Shown: piece by piece, positions 6,381-11,808 of the stretch | Numbering within the stretch: position 1 is the first letter of the stretch | Layout of the letters: each line of letters starts with the position of its first letter | From: DUPQ01 sp041678685 | Lineage (GTDB): Bacteria; Bacillota; Clostridia; DUPQ01 | Assembly (NCBI GenBank): GCA_041678685.1 | Contig: JBAYNV010000058.1 | Location: 1 to 11,808, forward strand | Length of the DNA: 11,808 bases | Direction: 5' to 3' | Program-made: the position numbers and the translations under genes | Notes under the pieces: model-generated | Seen by the model: only the letters and a program-made list of their open reading frames with translations | The model's database searches: none | What the model was told of the DNA's origin: nothing

Positions 6381-6917
6381 ATGAAAATTTCAATTGTCGG
6401 TAAAAAAATTGAGATCACTGAGGCAATAAAAGACTGGACAGAAAAGAAATTTGCTAAGCTTGACAAGTTTTTTGATGGTAACACGGAAGTGACAGTAGTG
6501 GTCGAGGCTCTTAAACAAAGCAGGCACACCAGGGTGGAAGCGACTATCGTCTGGAAGGGGATCATCTTCCGTGCAGAGCTTTCCGGTAATGATCTGAAAG
6601 GACAGATCGACAAATCCGTTGATGTGATCGAAAGGCAGATCGGCAGGAACAAATCGCGTCTTGAAAAGAGATTCCACGGTGATGTACCAAGTAATTGGAA
6701 AGGTATCGACATGGGCGCCGGTATTGTGGAAGAAGACTATAAACTGGTCAGAACAAAGAAATTCAACGTCAAACCTATGTCTGTGGAGGATGCTATCATG
6801 CAGATGGAAATGCTTGACCATGAATTTTTCCTCTTTGAGAATGAAGAAACCAAAATCATCAATGTGGTATATAAGAGAAAGGACGGAGATTACGGTCTTC
6901 TGGTACCAATCCAGTGA
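6381..6917 (+). CDS. hpf: Long-form ribosome hibernation-promoting factor (Hpf/RaiA, S30AE)
   Basis: The protein binds the 30S decoding region and pairs 70S ribosomes into inactive 100S dimers in stationary phase or stress. At 178 residues it is the long form. The N-terminal S30AE domain (about 1-98) begins MKISIVGKKIEITEAIKDWTEKK and has the strand-helix pattern of the family. A short linker precedes the C-terminal dimerisation domain (about 123-178), with VRTKKFNVKPMSVEDAI, MLDHEFFLFENEE and VVYKRKDGDYGLLVPI, all typical. The ATG follows a strong AGAAAGGAG by 8 bases. It is monocistronic, with its own promoter and a terminator whose T run overlaps the stop codon of the converging gene. No sigma-B-type promoter was recognised. 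Confidence 0.97.
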   Translation: MKISIVGKKIEITEAIKDWTEKKFAKLDKFFDGNTEVTVVVEALKQSRHTRVEATIVWKGIIFRAELSGNDLKGQIDKSVDVIERQIGRNKSRLEKRFHGDVPSNWKGIDMGAGIVEEDYKLVRTKKFNVKPMSVEDAIMQMEMLDHEFFLFENEETKIINVVYKRKDGDYGLLVPIQ

Positions 6918-6952
6918 TCAGATGATGCATATCTGCGATTGAATATAAGTAT

Positions 6953-6982
6953 AGAGCCGGATAAATCACCGGCTCTTTTTTT
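6953..6982 (+). terminator. Rho-independent terminator after hpf
   Basis: An 8-bp stem, agagccgg (6953-6960) and ccggctct (6969-6976), with an 8-base loop and a T run through 6982. The T run overlaps the stop codon (6981-6983) of the converging minus-strand gene. On the minus strand the tail is only TATACTTATATT, so it may be a weaker stop for that gene. Confidence 0.9.
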
Positions 6983-8078
6983 ATGGTTTTGTTGTCAGAA
7001 TTATTTCCCTCAGCCTGCCCATGAAGTAACGGTAGTTATCGAAACATACGTTACTCAAGACCATGTGGTCAGGTCCGGGTATGAACCGACCGAGCTTTAT
7101 AAGCATCTCAGCTTTTTCCAGTTCCCTGTCCATTTCTTTTTTACCCCTGGACATGCAGTCTTTATCAAGACCGCCTATACCGCCCATGAAAGGAAGCTTC
7201 TCGCGTAACGCTTTAGGATCGCATCCTGCAAGTACCTCGAAAGGATACATCGCATTAACGCCCTGCGCATACATGAGCTCTGCAAGCTTGTCTGTATTGC
7301 CGTCACTGTCCACCAGGACTATAGGTATATGATGAGCGTCCGCAAAACTCCTTATCCTTCTGTACTGAGGCGCCAGGAACTGCATATAGTGGGCGGGCGA
7401 TATCAGACAGCCGCATTTGTAAGCCATATCCTCCCAGCATTCTATCAGATCGAATTCCACCTTGTCGCAAAGCCTTTCCCATAATTCAAGGCACACGTCT
7501 ATGTATGCAGTAATGATCTCGGTCACAAGCTCTGGATCGTCATAAAAAAGATATCCCAGCCCCTCGTCGCCGGCAAGTTTTCTTATAAATCCATATACTC
7601 CGCCACATGTGAGCTGTAAAGGATAATCCCTGTTCTTATAGAATTCCGCTAGCTCTTTGTAGTCTTTGGGTATTCTCTTTTCAACATCTGTGACTACATA
7701 AGGGCGTATCCTGTCCCAATCGTTTCTGTCTTTCATGGCATATTCAAGCACACCGCTGTGATAGTCTTTGTCCCTTACCCATGTTCTTACCTCACCGATA
7801 CCGTTTCTGTAAATATGTATATCGCCCTCTTCACGTACCAGAACATCAGGAGGCATGCCGCATAGCTTGAATTCTGCAGGGAACACGGCCCATCCCCGGT
7901 TGGCGCCTTCAAACATGAGGAGCCTGTCCATATAAACGGGAAGGTTGGGTCTCTCTGAAAGCCATGAAGGCAAAGCATAATTAGCTGAACCGAACATCCT
8001 CATGAACGGAACTCTGTCCACAAACTGTCCTGTTAATGTCCTTACGAATCTTTCACGCGAATTGAGCTGTGCGGACAT
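6981..8078 (-). CDS. Uroporphyrinogen decarboxylase-like (URO-D superfamily) protein, function unknown
   Basis: The 365-residue product has the TIM-barrel layout of the URO-D/cobalamin methyltransferase superfamily: ERFVRTLTGQFVDRVPF near the N-terminus, ECWEDMAYKCG (about 213-223), VLVDSDGNTDKLAELMYAQGVNAMYPFEV (about 254 on), GGIGGLDK (299-306) and GPDHMV (335-340). It is unlikely to be true HemE: the UroD N-terminal MRQAGR-type substrate motif is not seen and no haem genes are nearby. It also lacks the His-x-Cys zinc ligands of MtaA/MtbA-type methyltransferases; DSDGN occupies the corresponding place. No corrinoid protein or activator gene is adjacent. This pattern fits a common but uncharacterised subfamily seen in anaerobes. 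GAGG lies 8 bases before the ATG, supporting the start. The gene is divergent from pcrA and convergent with hpf. Confidence 0.88.
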   Translation of the reverse strand: MSAQLNSRERFVRTLTGQFVDRVPFMRMFGSANYALPSWLSERPNLPVYMDRLLMFEGANRGWAVFPAEFKLCGMPPDVLVREEGDIHIYRNGIGEVRTWVRDKDYHSGVLEYAMKDRNDWDRIRPYVVTDVEKRIPKDYKELAEFYKNRDYPLQLTCGGVYGFIRKLAGDEGLGYLFYDDPELVTEIITAYIDVCLELWERLCDKVEFDLIECWEDMAYKCGCLISPAHYMQFLAPQYRRIRSFADAHHIPIVLVDSDGNTDKLAELMYAQGVNAMYPFEVLAGCDPKALREKLPFMGGIGGLDKDCMSRGKKEMDRELEKAEMLIKLGRFIPGPDHMVLSNVCFDNYRYFMGRLREIILTTKP

Positions 8079-8167
8079 AGTAATTACCTCGTATTTTTAT
8101 ATAATATCGGAATAGTATCACAGAAATATAAAAACCGCAATCAGCCTTTAAGTTCGTACCTTATGTA

Positions 8168-8176
8168 TGCTAAAAT
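8168..8176 (+). promoter_or_regulatory. Extended -10 for pcrA
   Basis: TGCTAAAAT fits TGnTATAAT with one mismatch. A -35 at 17-18 bp (tttaag or ttaagt near 8147-8153) is poor. Transcription from here would start near 8183, which is downstream of the in-frame ATG at 8163 and so favours the ATG at 8205 as the pcrA start. Confidence 0.45.
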
Positions 8177-8204
8177 ATACAGGTATAGGAAACATGAGGT
8201 AAAA

Positions 8205-10463
8205 ATGACACAGACGAACGGCATATTGAATGATCTGAATAATGAACAGTACAAAGCAGTCACGGAAACGGACGGCGCGGTCCTGGTGCTTGCGGGAGCA
8301 GGCAGCGGAAAGACAAGGGTACTGACCAGAAGGATAGCATACATAATAGATCAGGGACTGGCAAGACCCAACCAGATACTGGCTATTACGTTTACAAATA
8401 AGGCTGCAGGCCAGATAAAGGAACGCGTATATGAGCTTGTCGGCCCGGACTATAAAGGGGGCTTTTTCTGGCTAGGGACCATCCACTCTGTGTGTCTGAA
8501 GATGCTCAGGCAGTATCCTGCCCAGGCAGGTTACAGGAGCAATTTCCTTGTATATGATACTGAAGACAGGAAGAGCGTCATAAAGAACTGCATGAAGGAG
8601 TTAAACATATCAGATAATGTATTTAAAGTAAGTTTCGTATCTGCTGAGATAGGCAGGGCAAAGGATTCACTTATAGATCCTAAAAAATACCAGTCGATGC
8701 ATGCATATGATTTCCAGCTTAAAGTCATAGGTACGATATATGAGCTTTATCAGAAGAAGCTCATGGAATACAATGCGATGGACTTTGATGACATCATATT
8801 CAATACATACTATCTTTTTAAGAATAACGAGGATATATTGGGACATTTCCAGAATATATTCAAATACATAATGATAGACGAATTCCAGGATACGAATATA
8901 GCCCAGTATAAGATATTCGCGATGCTTTCCATGAAGAACAGGAACCTGTTCGTTGTGGGAGATGACGACCAGTCCATATACAGTTTCAGGGGAGCGAACA
9001 TAAAAAATATACTGAATTTCGAAAAGGATTTTCCGGACAGTAAAGTGATCAAGCTGGAAACGAATTACCGTTCATTTGCAAATATACTGAAAGCAGCAAA
9101 TGCGGTCATAAAAAATAATCTGGGGAGGACCGACAAGTGTCTTAAGACAAGCAGGGATGACGGGGAAAAGATCACGGTATACAAAGCGTATAACGAGCTC
9201 AATGAGGCCATCTATGTCGCAAGCGAGATATCAAAGTCAATAAACAGCGGGGAACATGTTCATAAGGATTTTGCAGTACTCTACAGGACAAATGCGCAGT
9301 CAAGGACTTTTGAAAGGGTTTTCAGAGAAAGAGGTCTGTCTTACAGGATATTCGGAGGTTTGAGTTTCTTCTCAAGGCAGGAAGTGAAGGATGTGCTTGC
9401 ATACATGAGACTGACTTTCAGTACGCAAGACGATGCATCGCTTTTTAGGATCATAAACCAGCCTAAAAGGGGCATAGGGGATACAACGATAAAGAGAGTG
9501 CAGAACATCGCGGCAGAAGAGAATATGACGGCATTCGACGTCATAAGGCATGCCGATCACTTCAGTGATCTGTCTTCTGCTAAGGAAAAGCTTCTTGCTT
9601 TTGCGGATATAATCGAGGAAATGCAGAAGTACAACGAAGCGGGTAAACTCGATACGCTGTACGATATCATATTGCAGCTGACTAAGATCGATGAGCACTA
9701 CAAAACCGAAGATGAGGAAAACGGCAGAGAACGGGTAGAGAACATAAAGGAACTTAAAAGTGCTATCGTGACTATGCAGCAGTCTTACGAAGAGGATTAC
9801 GGGCAACTGCTCACACTTACAGCTTTTCTTGAAAATGTCACTTTAGCTACCGACGCTGACAAGGATGACAAGGCGGATGATTTTGTATCTATTATGACTC
9901 TTCATTCCGCCAAAGGACTGGAATTCAAGGTCGTATTCCTTGTGGGCATGGAAGAAGGCCTGTTCCCGTCGATACAGTCGGTGACAGAGGATCCTGACAA
10001 TATGGAAGAGGAAAGAAGGCTCTGTTATGTTGGTATTACCAGGGCTATGGACAAGTTATACTGCATACATGCTGAAGAAAGGACCAAATTCGGCAAAACG
10101 CAACCGTGCGAGGAATCAAGATTCTTAAAGGAGATACCTGCATTGCTTGTAAGCGGAGCCCACATGAAACAGAAACAGCCATATTACGGATCAGACAGAA
10201 ATTCGTTCACTCCGACTGATCTTAGCGCTTTAGTTACACGCGGAGGCAAAAAGATCGACATCCCCGGCCTTACCTCGAGAAACGACAGTCCGATGAAAAA
10301 AGAGGATTACTCTATAGGTGACAGAGTCGTGCATAAGAAATACGGAGAAGGAAATATAAAAGACCTGTATGATGACGGAGGGATGGATATCGTGGAAGTG
10401 AATTTCGATCTTGCAGGCGTAAAAAGGCTTGTCATGGAGTTCGCGAAACTGCAGAAGATATAA
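8205..10463 (+). CDS. pcrA: UvrD/PcrA-type superfamily 1A DNA helicase
   Basis: This ATP-dependent 3'-5' DNA translocase/helicase acts in nucleotide-excision repair, replication restart and removal of RecA or transcription roadblocks. Numbering from the ATG at 8205 gives 752 residues. Motifs in order: Q-motif LNNEQYKAV (11-19), Walker A AGAGSGKTR with K36, motif Ia ITFTNKAA, Walker B DEFQD (225-229), GDDDQSIYSFRGA (about 250-262), TNYRS, motif V MTLHSAKGLEF (564-574) and motif VI VGITRA (609-614). The C-terminal 55 residues (YSIGDRVVHKKYGEGNI) form the Tudor-like RNA-polymerase-binding domain typical of PcrA. All ATPase residues are intact and length is normal. The 8205 start has GAGG 5 bases upstream; an upstream in-frame ATG at 8163 lacks a ribosome binding site and lies before the likely transcript start. 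A T-rich hairpin follows the gene. Confidence 0.96.
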   Translation: MTQTNGILNDLNNEQYKAVTETDGAVLVLAGAGSGKTRVLTRRIAYIIDQGLARPNQILAITFTNKAAGQIKERVYELVGPDYKGGFFWLGTIHSVCLKMLRQYPAQAGYRSNFLVYDTEDRKSVIKNCMKELNISDNVFKVSFVSAEIGRAKDSLIDPKKYQSMHAYDFQLKVIGTIYELYQKKLMEYNAMDFDDIIFNTYYLFKNNEDILGHFQNIFKYIMIDEFQDTNIAQYKIFAMLSMKNRNLFVVGDDDQSIYSFRGANIKNILNFEKDFPDSKVIKLETNYRSFANILKAANAVIKNNLGRTDKCLKTSRDDGEKITVYKAYNELNEAIYVASEISKSINSGEHVHKDFAVLYRTNAQSRTFERVFRERGLSYRIFGGLSFFSRQEVKDVLAYMRLTFSTQDDASLFRIINQPKRGIGDTTIKRVQNIAAEENMTAFDVIRHADHFSDLSSAKEKLLAFADIIEEMQKYNEAGKLDTLYDIILQLTKIDEHYKTEDEENGRERVENIKELKSAIVTMQQSYEEDYGQLLTLTAFLENVTLATDADKDDKADDFVSIMTLHSAKGLEFKVVFLVGMEEGLFPSIQSVTEDPDNMEEERRLCYVGITRAMDKLYCIHAEERTKFGKTQPCEESRFLKEIPALLVSGAHMKQKQPYYGSDRNSFTPTDLSALVTRGGKKIDIPGLTSRNDSPMKKEDYSIGDRVVHKKYGEGNIKDLYDDGGMDIVEVNFDLAGVKRLVMEFAKLQKI

Positions 10464-10474
10464 GGCAGTTCTGA

Positions 10475-10503
10475 TTGCATGGCATATCAATAAAGAATAT
10501 AAT
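10475..10503 (+). promoter_or_regulatory. Promoter of the nrdR-proS operon
   Basis: TTGCAT (10475-10480) and TATAAT (10498-10503) are separated by 17 bp. Transcription would start near 10510, leaving a leader of about 57 bases. The left arm of a 10-bp inverted repeat (10484-10493) lies in the spacer and the right arm in the leader, so the promoter is nested in the hairpin that follows pcrA. I saw no NrdR-box-like palindrome here. Confidence 0.5.
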
Positions 10504-10537
10504 TGGAATGAACAGGACCATTATTGATATTTTTTTT
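10484..10537 (+). terminator. A/T-rich terminator-like hairpin after pcrA, spanning the nrdR promoter
   Basis: ATATCAATAA (10484-10493) and TTATTGATAT (10521-10530) are perfect 10-bp complements separated by 27 bases and followed by eight T (10530-10537). In the pcrA transcript this can form a terminator, though the stem has only two G/C pairs and a large loop. In transcripts from the internal promoter only the right arm is present, so nrdR mRNA would escape termination. Confidence 0.5.
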
Positions 10538-10566
10538 CATACTGTATCTGAAAGGATGTGCACACA

Positions 10567-11046
10567 ATGAAATGTCCGAACTGCGGATATGAGGAAGATA
10601 AGGTAATAGATTCCAGACCCTGCGAAGAAGGTTATGCCATAAGAAGAAGGCGTGAATGCCTTAAATGCAGGGAAAGATTCACTACTTATGAAAATATTGA
10701 AAGAAAACCCCTAATTGTTGTCAAGAAAGACCAGTCAAGACAGAATTTCGACAAACAGAAGCTTTTAAACAGGCTCATGATAGCATGCGCAAAAAGGCCT
10801 GTATCGATAACGCAGCTTGAAACTATCGTTAACGCGATAGAACTTGATTTTCACAAGCAGCATTTGCGCGAGGTCACATCCAAGGAAATAGGGGATAAGG
10901 TGTTAGAGTATCTTATAGACGTGGACTATGTCGCATATGTGCGTTTTGCATCTGTCTATAAACACTTCAACGATCTTGACACTTTTACAAGCGAGATAAA
11001 TATGGTCAAGGAAAAACAAAGAGGATCGGGAGATACGGATAAATAG
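10567..11046 (+). CDS. nrdR: Transcriptional repressor NrdR (ribonucleotide reductase regulator)
   Basis: NrdR senses ATP/dATP and represses ribonucleotide reductase genes by binding paired 16-bp NrdR boxes. The 159-residue product starts MKCPNCGYEEDKVIDSR and continues RRRRECLKCRERFTTYE, giving a zinc ribbon with C3, C6, C31 and C34. The ATP-cone domain (about 46-136) follows, with PLIVVKKDQSRQNFDKQKLLNRL and VDYVAYVRFASVYKHF. The ATG at 10567 was chosen over an in-frame GTG at 10558 because NrdR proteins begin at this MKCP and AAAGGA (10551-10556) is 10 bases before it. Length is normal, with a slightly charged tail (KEKQRGSGDTDK). No nrd genes are in the window. proS starts 1 base after the stop, so the two are one operon. 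Confidence 0.97.
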   Translation: MKCPNCGYEEDKVIDSRPCEEGYAIRRRRECLKCRERFTTYENIERKPLIVVKKDQSRQNFDKQKLLNRLMIACAKRPVSITQLETIVNAIELDFHKQHLREVTSKEIGDKVLEYLIDVDYVAYVRFASVYKHFNDLDTFTSEINMVKEKQRGSGDTDK

Positions 11047-11047
11047 C

Positions 11048-11808
11048 ATGGCGCAGGAAAAAAGGGATGTAGAGCAGATAACGAAAAGAGAAGATGATTT
11101 TGCCAGGTGGTACACTGACGTCGTAAAAAAGGCAGAACTCATAGATTACTCGGCAGTCAAGGGATGCCTCATATTGCGTCCTTATGCATATGCGATCTGG
11201 GAAAACATACAGAAGGTATTGGATGATATGTTCAAAAAGACCGGGCACGAGAACGTATACATGCCACTATTCATTCCCGAATCGCTTCTTCAGAAGGAAA
11301 AGGATCATGTACAGGGTTTCGCTCCCGAAGTCGCATGGGTAACTGTCGGAGGGAACGAAGAGCTGACCGAGCGTCTTTGCGTGCGTCCTACATCGGAGAC
11401 TCTTTTCTGCGACCATTACAAAAACATAATAAAATCATGGAGGGATCTTCCCAAAAAATATAACCAATGGTGTTCTGTGGTGAGATGGGAAAAGACCACA
11501 AGGCCTTTTTTAAGGCACCGCGAATTTTTGTGGCAGGAAGGCCATACCATACATGCTACAGCAGAAGAAGCGCGTGAAGAAACGCGGCGCATGCTTGAAA
11601 TATATGCTGATTTTGCGGAAAAATACCTTGCGATGCCCGTTGTAAGAGGCAGAAAGACCGACAGGGAAAAATTCGCGGGAGCTCTGGAAACATACACGAT
11701 AGAATGCATGATGCATGACAGGAAGGCTTTGCAAAGCGGCACGAGCCACTATTTCGGAGACGGTTTTGCCAATGCATTCGATATAAGATTCACAGACAAG
11801 GACAATAC
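11048..11808 (+). CDS. proS: Proline--tRNA ligase, archaeal-like short type, partial (3' end beyond the window)
   Basis: The frame is open from the ATG at 11048 to the window end: 253 complete codons plus two bases, without a stop, roughly half of a protein of about 480 residues. It charges tRNA-Pro. It begins MAQEKRDVEQITKREDDFARWY and has GCLILRPYAYAIWENIQ, the class II motif 1 region (VYMPLFIPESLL), RPTSE (113-117) and motif 2 RWEKTTRPFLRHREFLWQE (146-164). GTSHYF (231-236) and FANAFDIRF follow. These are marks of the short ProRS lacking the bacterial-type editing insertion, found in archaea, eukaryotes and many Clostridia. The start is one base after the nrdR stop, with only a weak GGA 8 bases upstream, so translational coupling to nrdR is likely. 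No T-box leader is seen, unlike many clostridial synthetase genes. Confidence 0.95.
   Translation, partial: MAQEKRDVEQITKREDDFARWYTDVVKKAELIDYSAVKGCLILRPYAYAIWENIQKVLDDMFKKTGHENVYMPLFIPESLLQKEKDHVQGFAPEVAWVTVGGNEELTERLCVRPTSETLFCDHYKNIIKSWRDLPKKYNQWCSVVRWEKTTRPFLRHREFLWQEGHTIHATAEEAREETRRMLEIYADFAEKYLAMPVVRGRKTDREKFAGALETYTIECMMHDRKALQSGTSHYFGDGFANAFDIRFTDKDN

Noticed and set aside
6390..6821. A 143-codon minus-strand frame opposite hpf, and other frames of similar size there
   Set aside because: hpf is complete and unmistakable; the opposite frames are composition shadows.
6981..8078. True hemE (uroporphyrinogen III decarboxylase)
   Set aside because: The N-terminal MRQAGR-type substrate motif is not present, and no haem pathway gene is near; called only as a superfamily member.
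11048..11180. Possible T-box or other riboswitch controlling proS
   Set aside because: proS starts one base after nrdR, leaving no leader, and no T-box hairpin or TGGNACC-like bulge was seen in the nrdR leader.

Overview
The window looks like chromosomal DNA of a Gram-positive anaerobe of the Clostridia, plausibly Lachnospiraceae. This is inferred from moderate-to-low GC, heavy use of AGA/AGG and ATA codons, strong GGAGG-type ribosome binding sites, a long-form hibernation factor (Hpf), a PcrA-type helicase, NrdR and a prolyl-tRNA synthetase of the short, archaeal-like type. No phage, insertion sequence, CRISPR array or tRNA gene was seen. Most content is core housekeeping; the accessory interest is in the stress-response block from about 1.5 to 5.5 kb.

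Layout. Positions 1-116 hold the 3' part of a 5S rRNA, so an rRNA operon probably ends here, followed by a hairpin terminator. Convergent to it is a major-facilitator transporter (176-1444, minus). Divergent from the transporter is a two-component system: an OmpR-family response regulator (1603-2268) and a HAMP-containing histidine kinase (about 2273/2300-3796), closed by a strong terminator. A 330-base gap without a convincing protein gene follows, then a membrane-anchored HtrA serine protease (4175-5452), truA (5536-6300), hpf (6381-6917), a minus-strand uroporphyrinogen-decarboxylase-like gene (6981-8078), pcrA (8205-10463), nrdR (10567-11046) and the first 253 codons of proS (11048 to the window end, still open). 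proS has no stop inside the window and is easily missed.

How the parts fit. A two-component system directly upstream of htrA recalls CssRS-htrA of Bacillus and CiaRH-htrA of streptococci, which respond to secretion or envelope protein stress. The sequence supports a regulatory link. The regulator's own promoter and the htrA promoter share two CACA(A/T) half-sites 11 bp apart, each ending exactly 8 bp before a TATAAT. A third, inverted copy with the same 8-bp spacing to TATTAT lies in the gap before htrA. It points leftward to a roughly 200-nt segment that ends at the kinase terminator, which also reads as a terminator on that strand. This predicts an autoregulated regulon of the two-component operon, htrA and possibly a small RNA. 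That regulon is the best candidate here for something undescribed.

Other points of interest: the kinase lacks a normal start codon where its N-terminus should begin (ATC behind an ideal GGAGG); truA appears to have a leaderless mRNA; nrdR and proS are one base apart; and the decarboxylase-like protein has DSDGN where zinc-dependent methyltransferase relatives have a His-x-Cys zinc site.
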